Below are positions 1-7,931 of a DNA stretch of 64,000 nucleotides, one piece after another (the stretch's first letter is position 1; every line of letters begins with the position of its first letter). The notes beneath the pieces are model-generated. The model had not been told where the DNA came from and did no database searches. It saw only the letters and a list, made by a program, of their open reading frames with translations. Made by a program: the position numbers and the translations under genes. Origin of the DNA: Devosia sediminis (GTDB lineage: Bacteria > Pseudomonadota > Alphaproteobacteria > Rhizobiales > Devosiaceae); contig NZ_JAEKMH010000002.1 of assembly GCF_016411825.1 (NCBI RefSeq), positions 744,001 through 808,000 on the forward strand. Direction: 5' to 3'.

Positions 1-1416
1 ACCACGGCAAAGCCGCAGCTTTCGCTCTACAATACGCTGACCCGCACCAAGGCGCCCTTTGCGCCCATGGATGCGGATAATGTGCGCATGTATGTCTGCG
101 GCCCGACGGTCTACGACTTCGCCCATATCGGCAATGCCCGTCCGGTCATCGTCTTTGACCTGCTGTTCCGGCTGCTGCGCCATGTCTATGGCGCCGATCA
201 CGTCACCTATGTGCGCAACATCACCGACGTCGACGACAAGATCAACGCGCGGGCTCTCCGCGATTTCCCCGATCTGCCGCTCAACGAGGCCATCCGCAAG
301 GTCACGGAAAAGACCGAGGACCAGTTCCTGGCCGACGTGAAGGCGCTCGGTACGCTCCAGCCGACGCACCAGCCGCGCGCCACCGAGAACATCACCGAGA
401 TGCAGACGCTGATCTCGGCGCTGCTCGAAAAGAACCACGCCTACAATGCCGGCGGCGAAGTGCTGTTCCGCACCCGCTCGATGGACGATTACGGCCAGCT
501 TTCAGGCCGCAATCTCGAGGACAATCTCGCCGGCGCCCGCGTTGCCGTCGACGAACACAAGGAAGATCCGGCCGATTTCGTGCTTTGGAAGCTTTCATCC
601 GAGACCGAGCCCGGCTGGGACAGCCCCTGGGGTCGCGGTCGCCCCGGCTGGCATATCGAATGCTCGGCCATGTCGGAGCGTTATCTCGGGCAAACCTTCG
701 ACATCCATGGCGGCGGGCTCGATCTGATCTTCCCGCACCACGAAAACGAGATCGCCCAGTCCCGCTGCGCCCATGGCACCCATGCCATGGCCAATGTCTG
801 GATGCACAACGGCTTCCTGCAGGTGGAAGGGCAGAAAATGTCCAAGAGCCTGGGCAATTTTGTCACCATCAACGAACTGCTCGAGACCGGCACCATGGGT
901 GGCCGCGCCTGGATCGGCGACGTGCTGCGCCTTGCCATGCTGATGACCCATTATCGCGAGCCTATCGACCTCACCGTCAAGCGCCTCGCGGAGGCCGAAG
1001 CCAAGCTGCGCGACTGGCAGCGCGCCGCCCGCGGCGCCGAGCTGGCGGAAGGCGACGAACCCGATGCTTCGGTAGTCAACGAACTGGCCGACGACCTCAA
1101 CTTCCACCGCGCCAGCGTCGCGCTCGACTTCATTGCGCGAAAGGCCAACCGCGACGAGGGCAATGCCAAGCACTGCCTCGCCGCAACCCTGCGCTTCCTC
1201 GGTTTCAGCCTCGATAGCCTCATCGATTCCGACGACGGCTGGGAAGCTCCGCCCCACATCGCCAACGCCATCGCCGCCCGCCTGGACGCCCTAAACGCCA
1301 AGGACTTCGCCAAGGCCGACACCATCCGCAACGAGTTGGCCGAACAGGGCATCGTGCTGATGGACTACAAGGACGAAGCCGGCCAGCGCGCGACGAAATG
1401 GGAGGTGAAGCGGTAA
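1..1416 (+). CDS. cysS: Cysteine--tRNA ligase, 5' end missing
   Basis: Class I aminoacyl-tRNA synthetase that charges tRNA-Cys with cysteine in the cytoplasm. The frame is open from the first base of the window, reading [16 protein letters not shown] before the first ATG at 67. These residues match the normal N-terminus of CysS, so the true start lies probably just one codon outside the window and the ATG at 67 is internal. The first Zn-ligand Cys lies in YVCGPTVYD, the HIGN-type ATP motif is at about residue 42 (AHIGNARP), the ECSAMS and HHENEIAQS zinc-site segments follow, and KMSKS is near residue 280. About 471 residues are visible, the normal size of the family. The stop TAA is followed directly by the next reading frame. 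This is a single-copy essential gene and the call is firm. Confidence 0.97.
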   Translation, partial: TTAKPQLSLYNTLTRTKAPFAPMDADNVRMYVCGPTVYDFAHIGNARPVIVFDLLFRLLRHVYGADHVTYVRNITDVDDKINARALRDFPDLPLNEAIRKVTEKTEDQFLADVKALGTLQPTHQPRATENITEMQTLISALLEKNHAYNAGGEVLFRTRSMDDYGQLSGRNLEDNLAGARVAVDEHKEDPADFVLWKLSSETEPGWDSPWGRGRPGWHIECSAMSERYLGQTFDIHGGGLDLIFPHHENEIAQSRCAHGTHAMANVWMHNGFLQVEGQKMSKSLGNFVTINELLETGTMGGRAWIGDVLRLAMLMTHYREPIDLTVKRLAEAEAKLRDWQRAARGAELAEGDEPDASVVNELADDLNFHRASVALDFIARKANRDEGNAKHCLAATLRFLGFSLDSLIDSDDGWEAPPHIANAIAARLDALNAKDFAKADTIRNELAEQGIVLMDYKDEAGQRATKWEVKR

Positions 1417-1959
1417 ATGTCTGCGCAAGCGGATAAAACCCCTCACCCGTCTCGGCCTTTGGCCGATCCACCCTCTCCCTCAAGGGGAGAGGGGGACCCC
1501 GTGTTCGCCAATGCCCCGGTGCCCCCTTCTCCCCTTGAGGGAGAAGGTGCCCGAAGGGCGGATGAGGGGTCTGCGAATGAGCGGCGCGCTCGAAAGGATT
1601 GGCGAACCGAAAAGACGCCGGTCCTGCGTGCTTTTGCGCGGCGGATGCGCCACGAGCCGACTGAGGCCGAACATCGACTCTGGACACTGCTTCGGAACCG
1701 TCGCTTCGCGCAGTATAAGTTTCGGCGACAGCTTCCGGTTGGCGACTACATCGTCGATTTTGTTTGTCTGTCAGAAAATCTCATGATCGAAGCTGACGGC
1801 TCGCAGCACGCCCAAAACCCGCGCGACCCTATTCGCGATACCTACCTCCAGGCCCAGGGCTTTCGTCTCCTCCGTCTCTGGAACAACGACATCATTGGCC
1901 GCCCAGCCCAAACCGCCGACCTGATCTGGGCGACGCTCCATGGCGAGGTCCTTCAATGA
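1417..1959 (+). CDS. DUF559 domain protein (Vsr-like PD-(D/E)XK nuclease fold)
   Basis: Residues from about 60 to 178 match the DUF559 family, relatives of the very-short-patch-repair endonuclease. Visible landmarks are RRMRHEPTEAEHRLWTLLRNRR, here spread over residues 73-94, then the core VDFVCLSENLMIEADGSQH with the Asp/Glu/Asp pattern of the nuclease site, and the closing LRLWNNDI. Biological role is not established for this family. The ATG at 1417 abuts the cysS stop, but the first ~50 codons are made of the palindromic repeat and are unlike the family. A GTG in frame at 1501 also lies inside the repeat, and no ATG precedes the conserved domain. The true start is therefore uncertain; the frame itself is intact. 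Confidence 0.8.
   Translation: MSAQADKTPHPSRPLADPPSPSRGEGDPVFANAPVPPSPLEGEGARRADEGSANERRARKDWRTEKTPVLRAFARRMRHEPTEAEHRLWTLLRNRRFAQYKFRRQLPVGDYIVDFVCLSENLMIEADGSQHAQNPRDPIRDTYLQAQGFRLLRLWNNDIIGRPAQTADLIWATLHGEVLQ
1439..1570. repeat. Palindromic intergenic repeat pair inside an open frame
   Basis: GC-rich element that begins CCCCTCACCCGTC and ends GATGAGGGG, with two internal palindromes: CCCTCAAGGGG (near 1478) and CCCCTTGAGGG (near 1532). It belongs to the same family as the repeats near 21.4, 22.6, 34.1, 50.3, 51.6, 52.8 and 59.4 kb. Here it lies within the first 50 codons of the DUF559 frame. Confidence 0.8.
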
Positions 1960-2022
1960 TCCTGCCATCCCCTGACACCCGACTCGCGCCCCATCGCCGC
2001 TCCTTCAACCGGAGTCTTCCCC

Positions 2023-2403
2023 ATGCTTGATCATGTCAGTTTTTCCGTCGCCGACTACGACCGCTCGATTGCCTTTTACACCGCCACCCTCGCGGCGCTC
2101 GGCGTGATGCCGATGATGAGTTTCGACAATGACGGCGGCAAGATCACCGGCTTTGGCGCGAACAATAATCCCTTCTTCTGGGTGGGCGATGGCGGGGCGC
2201 TGACCGGTGGCCGCATGCATGTGGCTTTCGCCGCAAAGAGCCGCGCCGATGTGGATGCGTTCTATGCCGCGGCCATGGCCCATGGCGGCAAGGACAACGG
2301 CGCTCCGGGCCTGCGCGAGCATTACCACCCAACCTATTACGGCGCCTTTGTTTTCGATCCCGATGGTCACAACATAGAAGCGGTCTGTCATGCCCCAGGC
2401 TGA
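2023..2403 (+). CDS. VOC-superfamily (glyoxalase/bleomycin-resistance fold) protein
   Basis: A 126-residue single-domain protein of the vicinal oxygen chelate fold. It opens with LDHVSFSVADYDRSIAFY, the usual first beta-alpha unit carrying a metal-ligand His, and closes with AFVFDPDGHNIEAVCH, the usual last strand with the Glu ligand. Family members are lyases, dioxygenases or resistance proteins, and the sequence does not tell which. GGAG lies about nine bases before the ATG. It overlaps the next gene by 14 bases and heads a tight run with three GFA genes, which suggests a shared role in handling a reactive small molecule. That link is inference from neighbourhood only. Confidence 0.85.
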   Translation: MLDHVSFSVADYDRSIAFYTATLAALGVMPMMSFDNDGGKITGFGANNNPFFWVGDGGALTGGRMHVAFAAKSRADVDAFYAAAMAHGGKDNGAPGLREHYHPTYYGAFVFDPDGHNIEAVCHAPG

Positions 2404-2860
2404 ATCCCATACCGGTGGTTGCCAGTGTGGCGCGGTGCGATTCCGCGTCACCCGGCTCGGCCGCCCCTCCATCTGCCACTGCCGCATGTGCCAGAAAGCC
2501 TTTGGCGGCTTTTTCGGCCCTCTGGTCACCGCGCATAACGCCGCCTGGACCCGCGGCGAGCCGAAATGGTTCCAGAGCTCCAATGCTGCCCGGCGCGCCT
2601 TTTGCGGCGAGTGCGGCACCCCGCTGGCCTACGAAACCCGCTTCGGGCTCGAACTGGCCATCGGCGCCTTTGACGAACCCACGGTCGCGGCGCCGGAAAT
2701 CCAGGTCAACCTCCACGACAAGCAGCCCTTCTTCGATGGCTTGACCAGCCTCCCCGAGCGGCACGAAGTCAGCGACGAATGGCGCGACTTCATGGCCGGC
2801 ATCCATTCCAACCAGCATCCCGACCACGACACGGCCGACTGGCCGCCCCGGAGCGAATGA
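2390..2860 (+). CDS. GFA-family (Gfa/CENP-V fold) zinc protein, copy 1
   Basis: Member of the family named after glutathione-dependent formaldehyde-activating enzyme (PF04828). The zinc-site cysteines are visible in order: GGCQCGAVRF (residues 9-18), CHCRMCQK (about 33-40) and FCGECGTPL (about 71-79). The C-terminus carries NQHPDHDT followed by DWPP, shared with the two neighbouring copies. Most family members have no proven reaction; glutathione adduct chemistry is only the founding example. The start overlaps the VOC gene by 14 bases and its TGA overlaps the next ATG. The 156-residue length is normal. Confidence 0.9.
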   Translation: MPQAESHTGGCQCGAVRFRVTRLGRPSICHCRMCQKAFGGFFGPLVTAHNAAWTRGEPKWFQSSNAARRAFCGECGTPLAYETRFGLELAIGAFDEPTVAAPEIQVNLHDKQPFFDGLTSLPERHEVSDEWRDFMAGIHSNQHPDHDTADWPPRSE

Positions 2861-3390
2861 TGTCGGGAGCAGGCGACGACCTGGCCTGGCGCCGGGAGCA
2901 GGATGGCGAGACGGTCCGCATCACCGGCGGCTGTCAGTGCGGCGCCGTGCGCTATGCGCTGCATCGCCGCCCCAAGCGCCCCTGCATTTGCCATTGCCGC
3001 ATATGCCAGAAAGCCTCCGGCAACCTCTTCGGCAGCTTTGCCGGGGTTGGCGCCGAACATATCGAGCTGACCCGCGGCGCCTTCGCTGTGTTCCGCAGTT
3101 CCGACGAGGGCGAGCGGTGCTTCTGCGCCGCCTGCGGTACGCCGCTGGCCTGGCGCACGCCGGAGCACAACTGGGTGTCGATCACCATCGGCTCGCTCGA
3201 CCTGCCCGAAGCGATGAAACCCACGCATTTTTACGGCGAAGAGGGTCGTCTGCCCTGGACCGGTGAAGTCGCCGCCCATATCGCCACCATGACCGGGCAG
3301 GGCGATATCCTGGTCGACGCCGTGCGGCGCAGCAATCACCAGCACCCGGATCACGATACCGACACCTGGCCACCCCGGGAGGAGACTTGA
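2857..3390 (+). CDS. GFA-family zinc protein, copy 2
   Basis: Second of three tandem paralogues, 177 residues. The start is the ATG at 2857, overlapping the previous TGA (ATGA); an ATG at 2860 is an equal alternative. The frame is open further upstream, but that part overlaps copy 1 and does not look like the family. Zinc-site motifs are GGCQCGAVRYA, CHCRICQKASG and FCAACGTPLAW. Compared with copies 1 and 3 it has about 20 extra residues before the first motif. The tail repeats the NHQHPDHDT/DTWPP signature. Expected to be soluble and cytoplasmic. The substrate is unknown; co-transcription with copies 1 and 3 is very likely. Confidence 0.9.
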   Translation: MMSGAGDDLAWRREQDGETVRITGGCQCGAVRYALHRRPKRPCICHCRICQKASGNLFGSFAGVGAEHIELTRGAFAVFRSSDEGERCFCAACGTPLAWRTPEHNWVSITIGSLDLPEAMKPTHFYGEEGRLPWTGEVAAHIATMTGQGDILVDAVRRSNHQHPDHDTDTWPPREET

Positions 3391-3884
3391 TGGACCGCTA
3401 CCCGATGGAAGTCAGCGGCGGCTGCCAATGCGGCGCCGTGCGCTATCACGCCACCGAAATGTTCGACAATTCGCACATCTGCCATTGCCGCATGTGCCAG
3501 AAGGCGGTCGGCAACATCTTTGCCGCCCTGGTCGCCGCCCCGCGCGAGGCCATCACCTGGACGCGCGGCACCCCGGCGCGTTTCCGCAGTTCCGAGCATG
3601 TTGATCGCGGCTTCTGCGCCCAATGCGGCACGCCGCTCTTTTACGATGGCACGACGGGCAACCGGGTCAACTTCACCATCGGCTCGCTCGATCACCCCGA
3701 GCTTTTCCCGCCCGGCGCAAATACCGGCCAGGAGGGGCAGGTGCCCTGGTTCACCACGCTGTTGAGCATCGAGGATGGCGGCCCGACCGAGGCCCCCGAT
3801 CTCAAGGACTGGTGGAGCGCCATCAAGGCCAGCAACAACCAGCATCCCGACCACGATACCGATACCTGGCCCCCCAAGCAGTAA
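3387..3884 (+). CDS. GFA-family zinc protein, copy 3
   Basis: Third tandem paralogue, 165 residues, overlapping the stop of copy 2 by four bases. Motifs in order are GGCQCGAVRYH (residues 11-21), CHCRMCQK and FCAQCGTPLFY, then IGSLDHPELFPP. It ends NNQHPDHDT and DTWPPKQ, the same C-terminal signature as copies 1 and 2. Divergence between the three copies is high outside the Cys motifs, which points to an old duplication kept for distinct roles rather than a recent one. cimA follows after 17 bases. No function beyond the family can be claimed. Confidence 0.9.
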   Translation: MMDRYPMEVSGGCQCGAVRYHATEMFDNSHICHCRMCQKAVGNIFAALVAAPREAITWTRGTPARFRSSEHVDRGFCAQCGTPLFYDGTTGNRVNFTIGSLDHPELFPPGANTGQEGQVPWFTTLLSIEDGGPTEAPDLKDWWSAIKASNNQHPDHDTDTWPPKQ

Positions 3885-3901
3885 TCCGAGTTAGGCCCAA
3901 A

Positions 3902-5545
3902 ATGTCCCGCGACCGCCTTTATCTCTTCGACACCACCCTCCGCGACGGCGCCCAGACCGCCGGCATCGAGTTCTCGCTCGAGGACAAGATCGCCATTGCG
4001 CGCATGCTTGAAGAGATCGGCGTCGACTATGTCGAAGGCGGCTATCCCGGCGCCAACCCGGTGGACACCGCCTTCTTCGAGGAAAATCGGACGAAGAAGG
4101 CGACCTTCACCGCCTTCGGCATGACCAAGAGGGCAGGGCGCTCCGCTGCCAATGATCCCGGCGTCCAGGGTCTCGTCAATTCGGCCGCTGCCGCCACCTG
4201 CTTCGTGTGCAAGGCCTGGGACTATCAGGTGGAACTGGCCCTGGGGATTTCCACCGAGGAAAATCTCGAGGCACTGGCCGATACGGTGCGCACCGCTGCT
4301 GCATCCGGCAAGGAAGTGCTGATCGATCTCGAGCACTTCTTCGATGGCTACAAGGCCAACCCAACCTATGCGCTGGCCTGCGTCACGACGGCGCTGGAGG
4401 CCGGCGCCCGCTGGGTCGTGCTCTGCGATACCAATGGCGGTACCATGCCCTCGGAAGTCCGCGACGTCGTGGGCGAAGTCACCAGACACGCGCCCGGCGA
4501 AAAGCTCGGCATCCACCCCCATGACGATACCGGTCAGGCCGTCGCCAATGCCCTAGCCGCTGTGGAGGCCGGCGTGCGCCAGATCCAGGGCACGCTCAAT
4601 GGCCTGGGCGAACGCTGCGGCAATGCCAACCTGGTGACACTGATCCCGACGCTGGTGCTGAAGCCCTTCTATGCCGGGCGCTTCGAAACCGGCGTCACGC
4701 CGGAGAATCTCGAACGCCTAACACATATTTCCCGCGCCTTTGACGATCGGCTCAATCGTGCGCCCGCGCGGCAGGCGCCCTATGTCGGCGCTTCGGCTTT
4801 TGCAACCAAGGCCGGTATCCACGCTTCGGCCCTGCTCAAGGATTTTTCCACCTATGAGCATGTGCCGCCCGAAAGCGTGGGCAATGAGCGCGCCATCATG
4901 GTCAGTCAGCAGGCCGGCAAGTCCAACCTGCTCACGGCGCTCGCCCGCCACGGCATCGCCCTCGAAAAGGACGATCCGCGTCTCGAAAAGCTCCTCGCCA
5001 CGGTCAAGGAGCGCGAGTCGCGCGGCTATTCCTATGATGGCGCCGACGCGTCGTTCGCCGTGCTCGCCCGCCGCGTGCTCGGCACCTTGCCGGACTTTTT
5101 CCAGGTCGAGCACTATCGCGCCATGGTCGAGCAGCGTCACAACGCTCAGGGCGACGTGGTCACCGTCACCGAGGCAGTGGTCAAGATCCGCATCGATGGC
5201 GAACTGCTGATGTCGGTGGCTGAGGGCAATGGCCCGGTCAACGCCCTCGACTCCGCTCTGCGCAAGGATCTGGGCAAGTATTCGTCCCAAATCGAGGACC
5301 TCGAACTGGCCGATTTCAAGGTGCGTATCCTGGACGGCGGCACGGGCGCGGTCACCCGTGTACTGGTCGAAAGCCGCGATGGCAGCGGCGAGCGCTGGAG
5401 CACCATTGGCGTCTCGTCCAACATCATTGATGCCTCGTTTGAAGCTCTGTATGAATCAATCACATACAAGCTGTTGAAGACTGTCGTGGCGCAGGATTCG
5501 GCGGCAGGGGGAAATACTGGCCGGGCGAGAGTCATCGCCGGCTGA
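3902..5545 (+). CDS. cimA: (R)-citramalate synthase
   Basis: Condenses pyruvate with acetyl-CoA to citramalate, the entry to threonine-independent isoleucine synthesis. The 547-residue protein starts at the ATG at 3902; the longer open frame upstream overlaps GFA copy 3. DRLYLFDTTLRDGAQ at the N-terminus is the HMGL-like catalytic start. LGIHPHDDTGQA carries the metal-binding HxH, and LNGLGERCGNANL is typical of the family. The C-terminal ~150 residues form a LeuA-type allosteric dimer domain, so feedback control, normally by isoleucine, is likely. CimA is preferred over 2-isopropylmalate synthase because of the FDTTLRDGAQTAGI start and the EGGYPGANPVDTAFF segment. Confidence 0.92.
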   Translation: MSRDRLYLFDTTLRDGAQTAGIEFSLEDKIAIARMLEEIGVDYVEGGYPGANPVDTAFFEENRTKKATFTAFGMTKRAGRSAANDPGVQGLVNSAAAATCFVCKAWDYQVELALGISTEENLEALADTVRTAAASGKEVLIDLEHFFDGYKANPTYALACVTTALEAGARWVVLCDTNGGTMPSEVRDVVGEVTRHAPGEKLGIHPHDDTGQAVANALAAVEAGVRQIQGTLNGLGERCGNANLVTLIPTLVLKPFYAGRFETGVTPENLERLTHISRAFDDRLNRAPARQAPYVGASAFATKAGIHASALLKDFSTYEHVPPESVGNERAIMVSQQAGKSNLLTALARHGIALEKDDPRLEKLLATVKERESRGYSYDGADASFAVLARRVLGTLPDFFQVEHYRAMVEQRHNAQGDVVTVTEAVVKIRIDGELLMSVAEGNGPVNALDSALRKDLGKYSSQIEDLELADFKVRILDGGTGAVTRVLVESRDGSGERWSTIGVSSNIIDASFEALYESITYKLLKTVVAQDSAAGGNTGRARVIAG

Positions 5546-5567
5546 GAGCACTTACCGGGAGGGCAAA

Positions 5568-7439
5568 CTGGCCGAAACCGCTCCGAAACGACCTCTGGCT
5601 CTGACAATCGGGGCAGCGGCAGTCACTCTTCTCGTCATTCTCGGCGTCCTTACTGGTCCGTCCATCGTCTCCTGCTTCAACAGCGCCGATGGCATGGGCC
5701 AGTGTCTGCGCGGCAAGATGACCGAGGTCGGCCTGATCCCGGCCGCGCCCGCGCCTGCCGTCGCCGAGGTCGAAGAGACCGCGCCGGAAACCGTCGCCGT
5801 TGTCGATGAGGCCGTTCCCGACGAGCCGGCGCTCGACGTCACCCCGCCGGCCGACGTTGCCGTGGATACGGCCGCCGTTGATGTCGACGGCGTCGTCGGT
5901 GCCACCTTCGGCCTGCTGCGCGCCGAGCCCGATGGCTCGGTGGTCATTGCCGGTTCCGGCACCCCCGGCAGCAAGGTCGTGGTCTATGCCAATGGCGAGC
6001 CGCTCGGCACCGTCGAGGTCGAAGCCAGTGGCGACTGGGTCTTCGTGCCCGACGCGCCGCTGCAGACCGGCGGCCTCGAAATCACGCTCGGCGAAGAAGG
6101 CAAGGACGGCACCGCCGCCGACAGCTTCATTGTCGTCATCAACGAAGACAAGACCAGCCAGCCGCTCGTCGTCGCCAGCAAGCCCGGCGAGGCCAGCGAA
6201 GTGCTGCAGGGCCTGACCCAGCCGACCCAGGTTGCTGCCGCGCCCGAAGCCGCCGCGACGCCGGCCACGACTCCGGCCGCCCCGGCAACCACGCCGCCGG
6301 TTGCCGAGCCGGCCGTCCCGTCCACCCAGCCGCCGCTCGAAACGGCTGCCGCCCCGGCAGCGCCCGCTGCCACCCCGGCAGCACCGAGTGCGCCAACCAC
6401 CGAACCGGCCGCAACCCCCGCTGAAGCAACCGCAACCCCGGCGGAGCCGGCGGCCACTCCGTCCGAGCCCGCAGTGGCATCCGCCGATGCCACGGTTCCG
6501 GCCGCCGAGCCTGCCGCAACACCCAGCGAGCCTGAAGCGAGCCCCGCAGAACCCACCGCCGTGGCTTTCGCTCCTGAAACGACACCTGCGACGGAGACTC
6601 CAGCCGAGCCCGCACCAGCCGCTCTGGCCGACATTCCGCCCAGCATCGACGCCATCGAGATCGAGACCGACCGCACCTTCTTCGCCGGCGCCGGCCCCGA
6701 AGGCGGCGTCATCCGTCTCTATGTGGACGACGAGTTCATCGCCGATGCCACGATCGAAGGCGGCCGCTGGCTGGTCGAGGCCGGTCCGGTCCTCGATGAG
6801 CCAAACCAGCGCGTCCGCGCCGACCTGCTGCAGGCCGGCGCTGCCGAAGTGATCGGCCGCGCCGAGGTGGATTTCGTGGTCGACGTGCCCGAGGTCGAAC
6901 CCTCGGTCGACGTCGCCCAGGCGCCGGAGACGACGACGCCGGCGGAAACCGCGCCGGCAACGACATCAGTGGCTCCGGCTGAACCGGCACCCGCCCAGCC
7001 TGCGGCCGCAGCGCCTTCGGCAACCTCCGAAGCCGCTCCTGCGGACGAGCCTGCCGCACCTGCCACTGCAATGCCCGAAGCCGCTCCCGCAACAGAGCCC
7101 GCTGCGACGCCTGCCGTAACTCCCGACACCGCGCCTGCGGCAACGGCCGATTCCGCGCCAGCCGTCGAACCCGCCCCTGAAGCGGTCGCTGCCGTTCCCG
7201 ACGCTCCCGCCGTTCCCACCATGGTGGCTGTCTCGGTCGGCGACCCGGATGCGCAGCGCTTCGTATCGGGCAAGGCCATCATCCGTCGGGGCGACAATCT
7301 CTGGACCATCGCTCGCCGCGTCTATGGCGAGGGGCTCAAGTACACGACGATCTACGAGGCCAATACCGGCCAGATCCGCGATCCCGACCGCATCTATCCG
7401 GGTCAGGTCTTCGCCCTGCCCGAGGGCGCTGCACAGTAG
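5568..7439 (+). CDS. Membrane-anchored Ala/Pro-rich LysM protein, apparent CTG start
   Basis: C-terminal LysM module (about residues 572-618: IRRGDNLWTIARRVYG ... IYPGQVFALP) expected to bind peptidoglycan. Before it are a bacterial Ig-like segment (about residues 120-170, GSGTPGSKVVVYANGEPLGTV), a ~140-residue Ala/Pro/Thr/Glu-rich stretch, a second Ig-like segment and a second Ala/Pro-rich stretch. The first ATG in frame is at 5694, but the 42 codons before it encode KRPLALTIGAAAVTLLVILG, a clear membrane anchor. The only start candidate for that part is CTG at 5568, six bases after GGGAGG (5558-5563 region). No ATG, GTG or TTG lies between the upstream stop at 5475 and 5694. Topology would be a short cytoplasmic N-terminus with the rest periplasmic. 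The protein lies 22 bases after cimA. The alternative is a start at 5694 without the anchor. Confidence 0.8.
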   Translation: MAETAPKRPLALTIGAAAVTLLVILGVLTGPSIVSCFNSADGMGQCLRGKMTEVGLIPAAPAPAVAEVEETAPETVAVVDEAVPDEPALDVTPPADVAVDTAAVDVDGVVGATFGLLRAEPDGSVVIAGSGTPGSKVVVYANGEPLGTVEVEASGDWVFVPDAPLQTGGLEITLGEEGKDGTAADSFIVVINEDKTSQPLVVASKPGEASEVLQGLTQPTQVAAAPEAAATPATTPAAPATTPPVAEPAVPSTQPPLETAAAPAAPAATPAAPSAPTTEPAATPAEATATPAEPAATPSEPAVASADATVPAAEPAATPSEPEASPAEPTAVAFAPETTPATETPAEPAPAALADIPPSIDAIEIETDRTFFAGAGPEGGVIRLYVDDEFIADATIEGGRWLVEAGPVLDEPNQRVRADLLQAGAAEVIGRAEVDFVVDVPEVEPSVDVAQAPETTTPAETAPATTSVAPAEPAPAQPAAAAPSATSEAAPADEPAAPATAMPEAAPATEPAATPAVTPDTAPAATADSAPAVEPAPEAVAAVPDAPAVPTMVAVSVGDPDAQRFVSGKAIIRRGDNLWTIARRVYGEGLKYTTIYEANTGQIRDPDRIYPGQVFALPEGAAQ

Positions 7440-7450
7440 CCAACCAAGGA

Positions 7451-7477
7451 ACGGCGCCTCCGGGCGCCGTTTCTCTT
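7451..7477 (+). terminator. Rho-independent terminator after the LysM gene
   Basis: Perfect stem ACGGCGCC / GGCGCCGT with a four-base loop, followed by TTCTCTT. It begins 12 bases after the LysM stop codon. Confidence 0.75.
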
Positions 7478-7610
7478 CGGGCCGGCTGGCCCTCGGGACA
7501 GCCCCATGAAGGCCAGTCCCGAATACGTGCATCTCCCGCGCGATGGGGATTGACCTTGTCCCCATTCGTCACCATGTTCATCGCAATTCACCGATCATTC
7601 GGCACGCCCC

Positions 7611-7931
7611 ATGCACGACGACGACATAGCCAATATCATGCGCGCCCTCGGCCATCCGGTGCGTCTCGAAATCCTTCGCATCATGGCGACCCAGCAGCAG
7701 GGTCAGTGCTGCTGCGGCGACGTGACCGAGAGCCTGCCGCTGGCCCAGTCCACCGTCAGCCAGCACATCAAGGTGCTGCATGATGCGGGCCTGATCGAGC
7801 GCAAGCCGCATGGCACGCGCAATCGCTACTGCATTCGCCAGGACCGGCTGGCCGAGCTCAGTTCGGCCTTTGGCGGTCTCCTCAAGGGGCTGGCGCCCAG
7901 TGCCGCCGGCAAGGAAACGGAACTGGCCTGA
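7611..7931 (+). CDS. ArsR/SmtB-family metalloregulator
   Basis: A 106-residue winged-helix repressor. RALGHPVRLEILRIM (residues 11-25) is the usual ArsR opening, and LAQSTVSQHIKVLHDAGLIERK is the recognition helix and wing (spread over residues 44-65). Cys33-Cys34-Cys35, in QCCCGDV, sit where ArsR-type sensors carry their CxC metal or arsenite ligands, so a soft-metal or arsenite signal is plausible. The stop overlaps the start of an Atm1-type exporter (TGATGG), so the two are co-transcribed and the regulator probably represses the pair. Which metal is sensed cannot be read from sequence. Confidence 0.88.
   Translation: MHDDDIANIMRALGHPVRLEILRIMATQQQGQCCCGDVTESLPLAQSTVSQHIKVLHDAGLIERKPHGTRNRYCIRQDRLAELSSAFGGLLKGLAPSAAGKETELA

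Noticed and set aside
3623-3901. Upstream extension of cimA
   Set aside because: It overlaps GFA copy 3 entirely and lacks resemblance to the family; the ATG at 3902 matches the normal CimA start.
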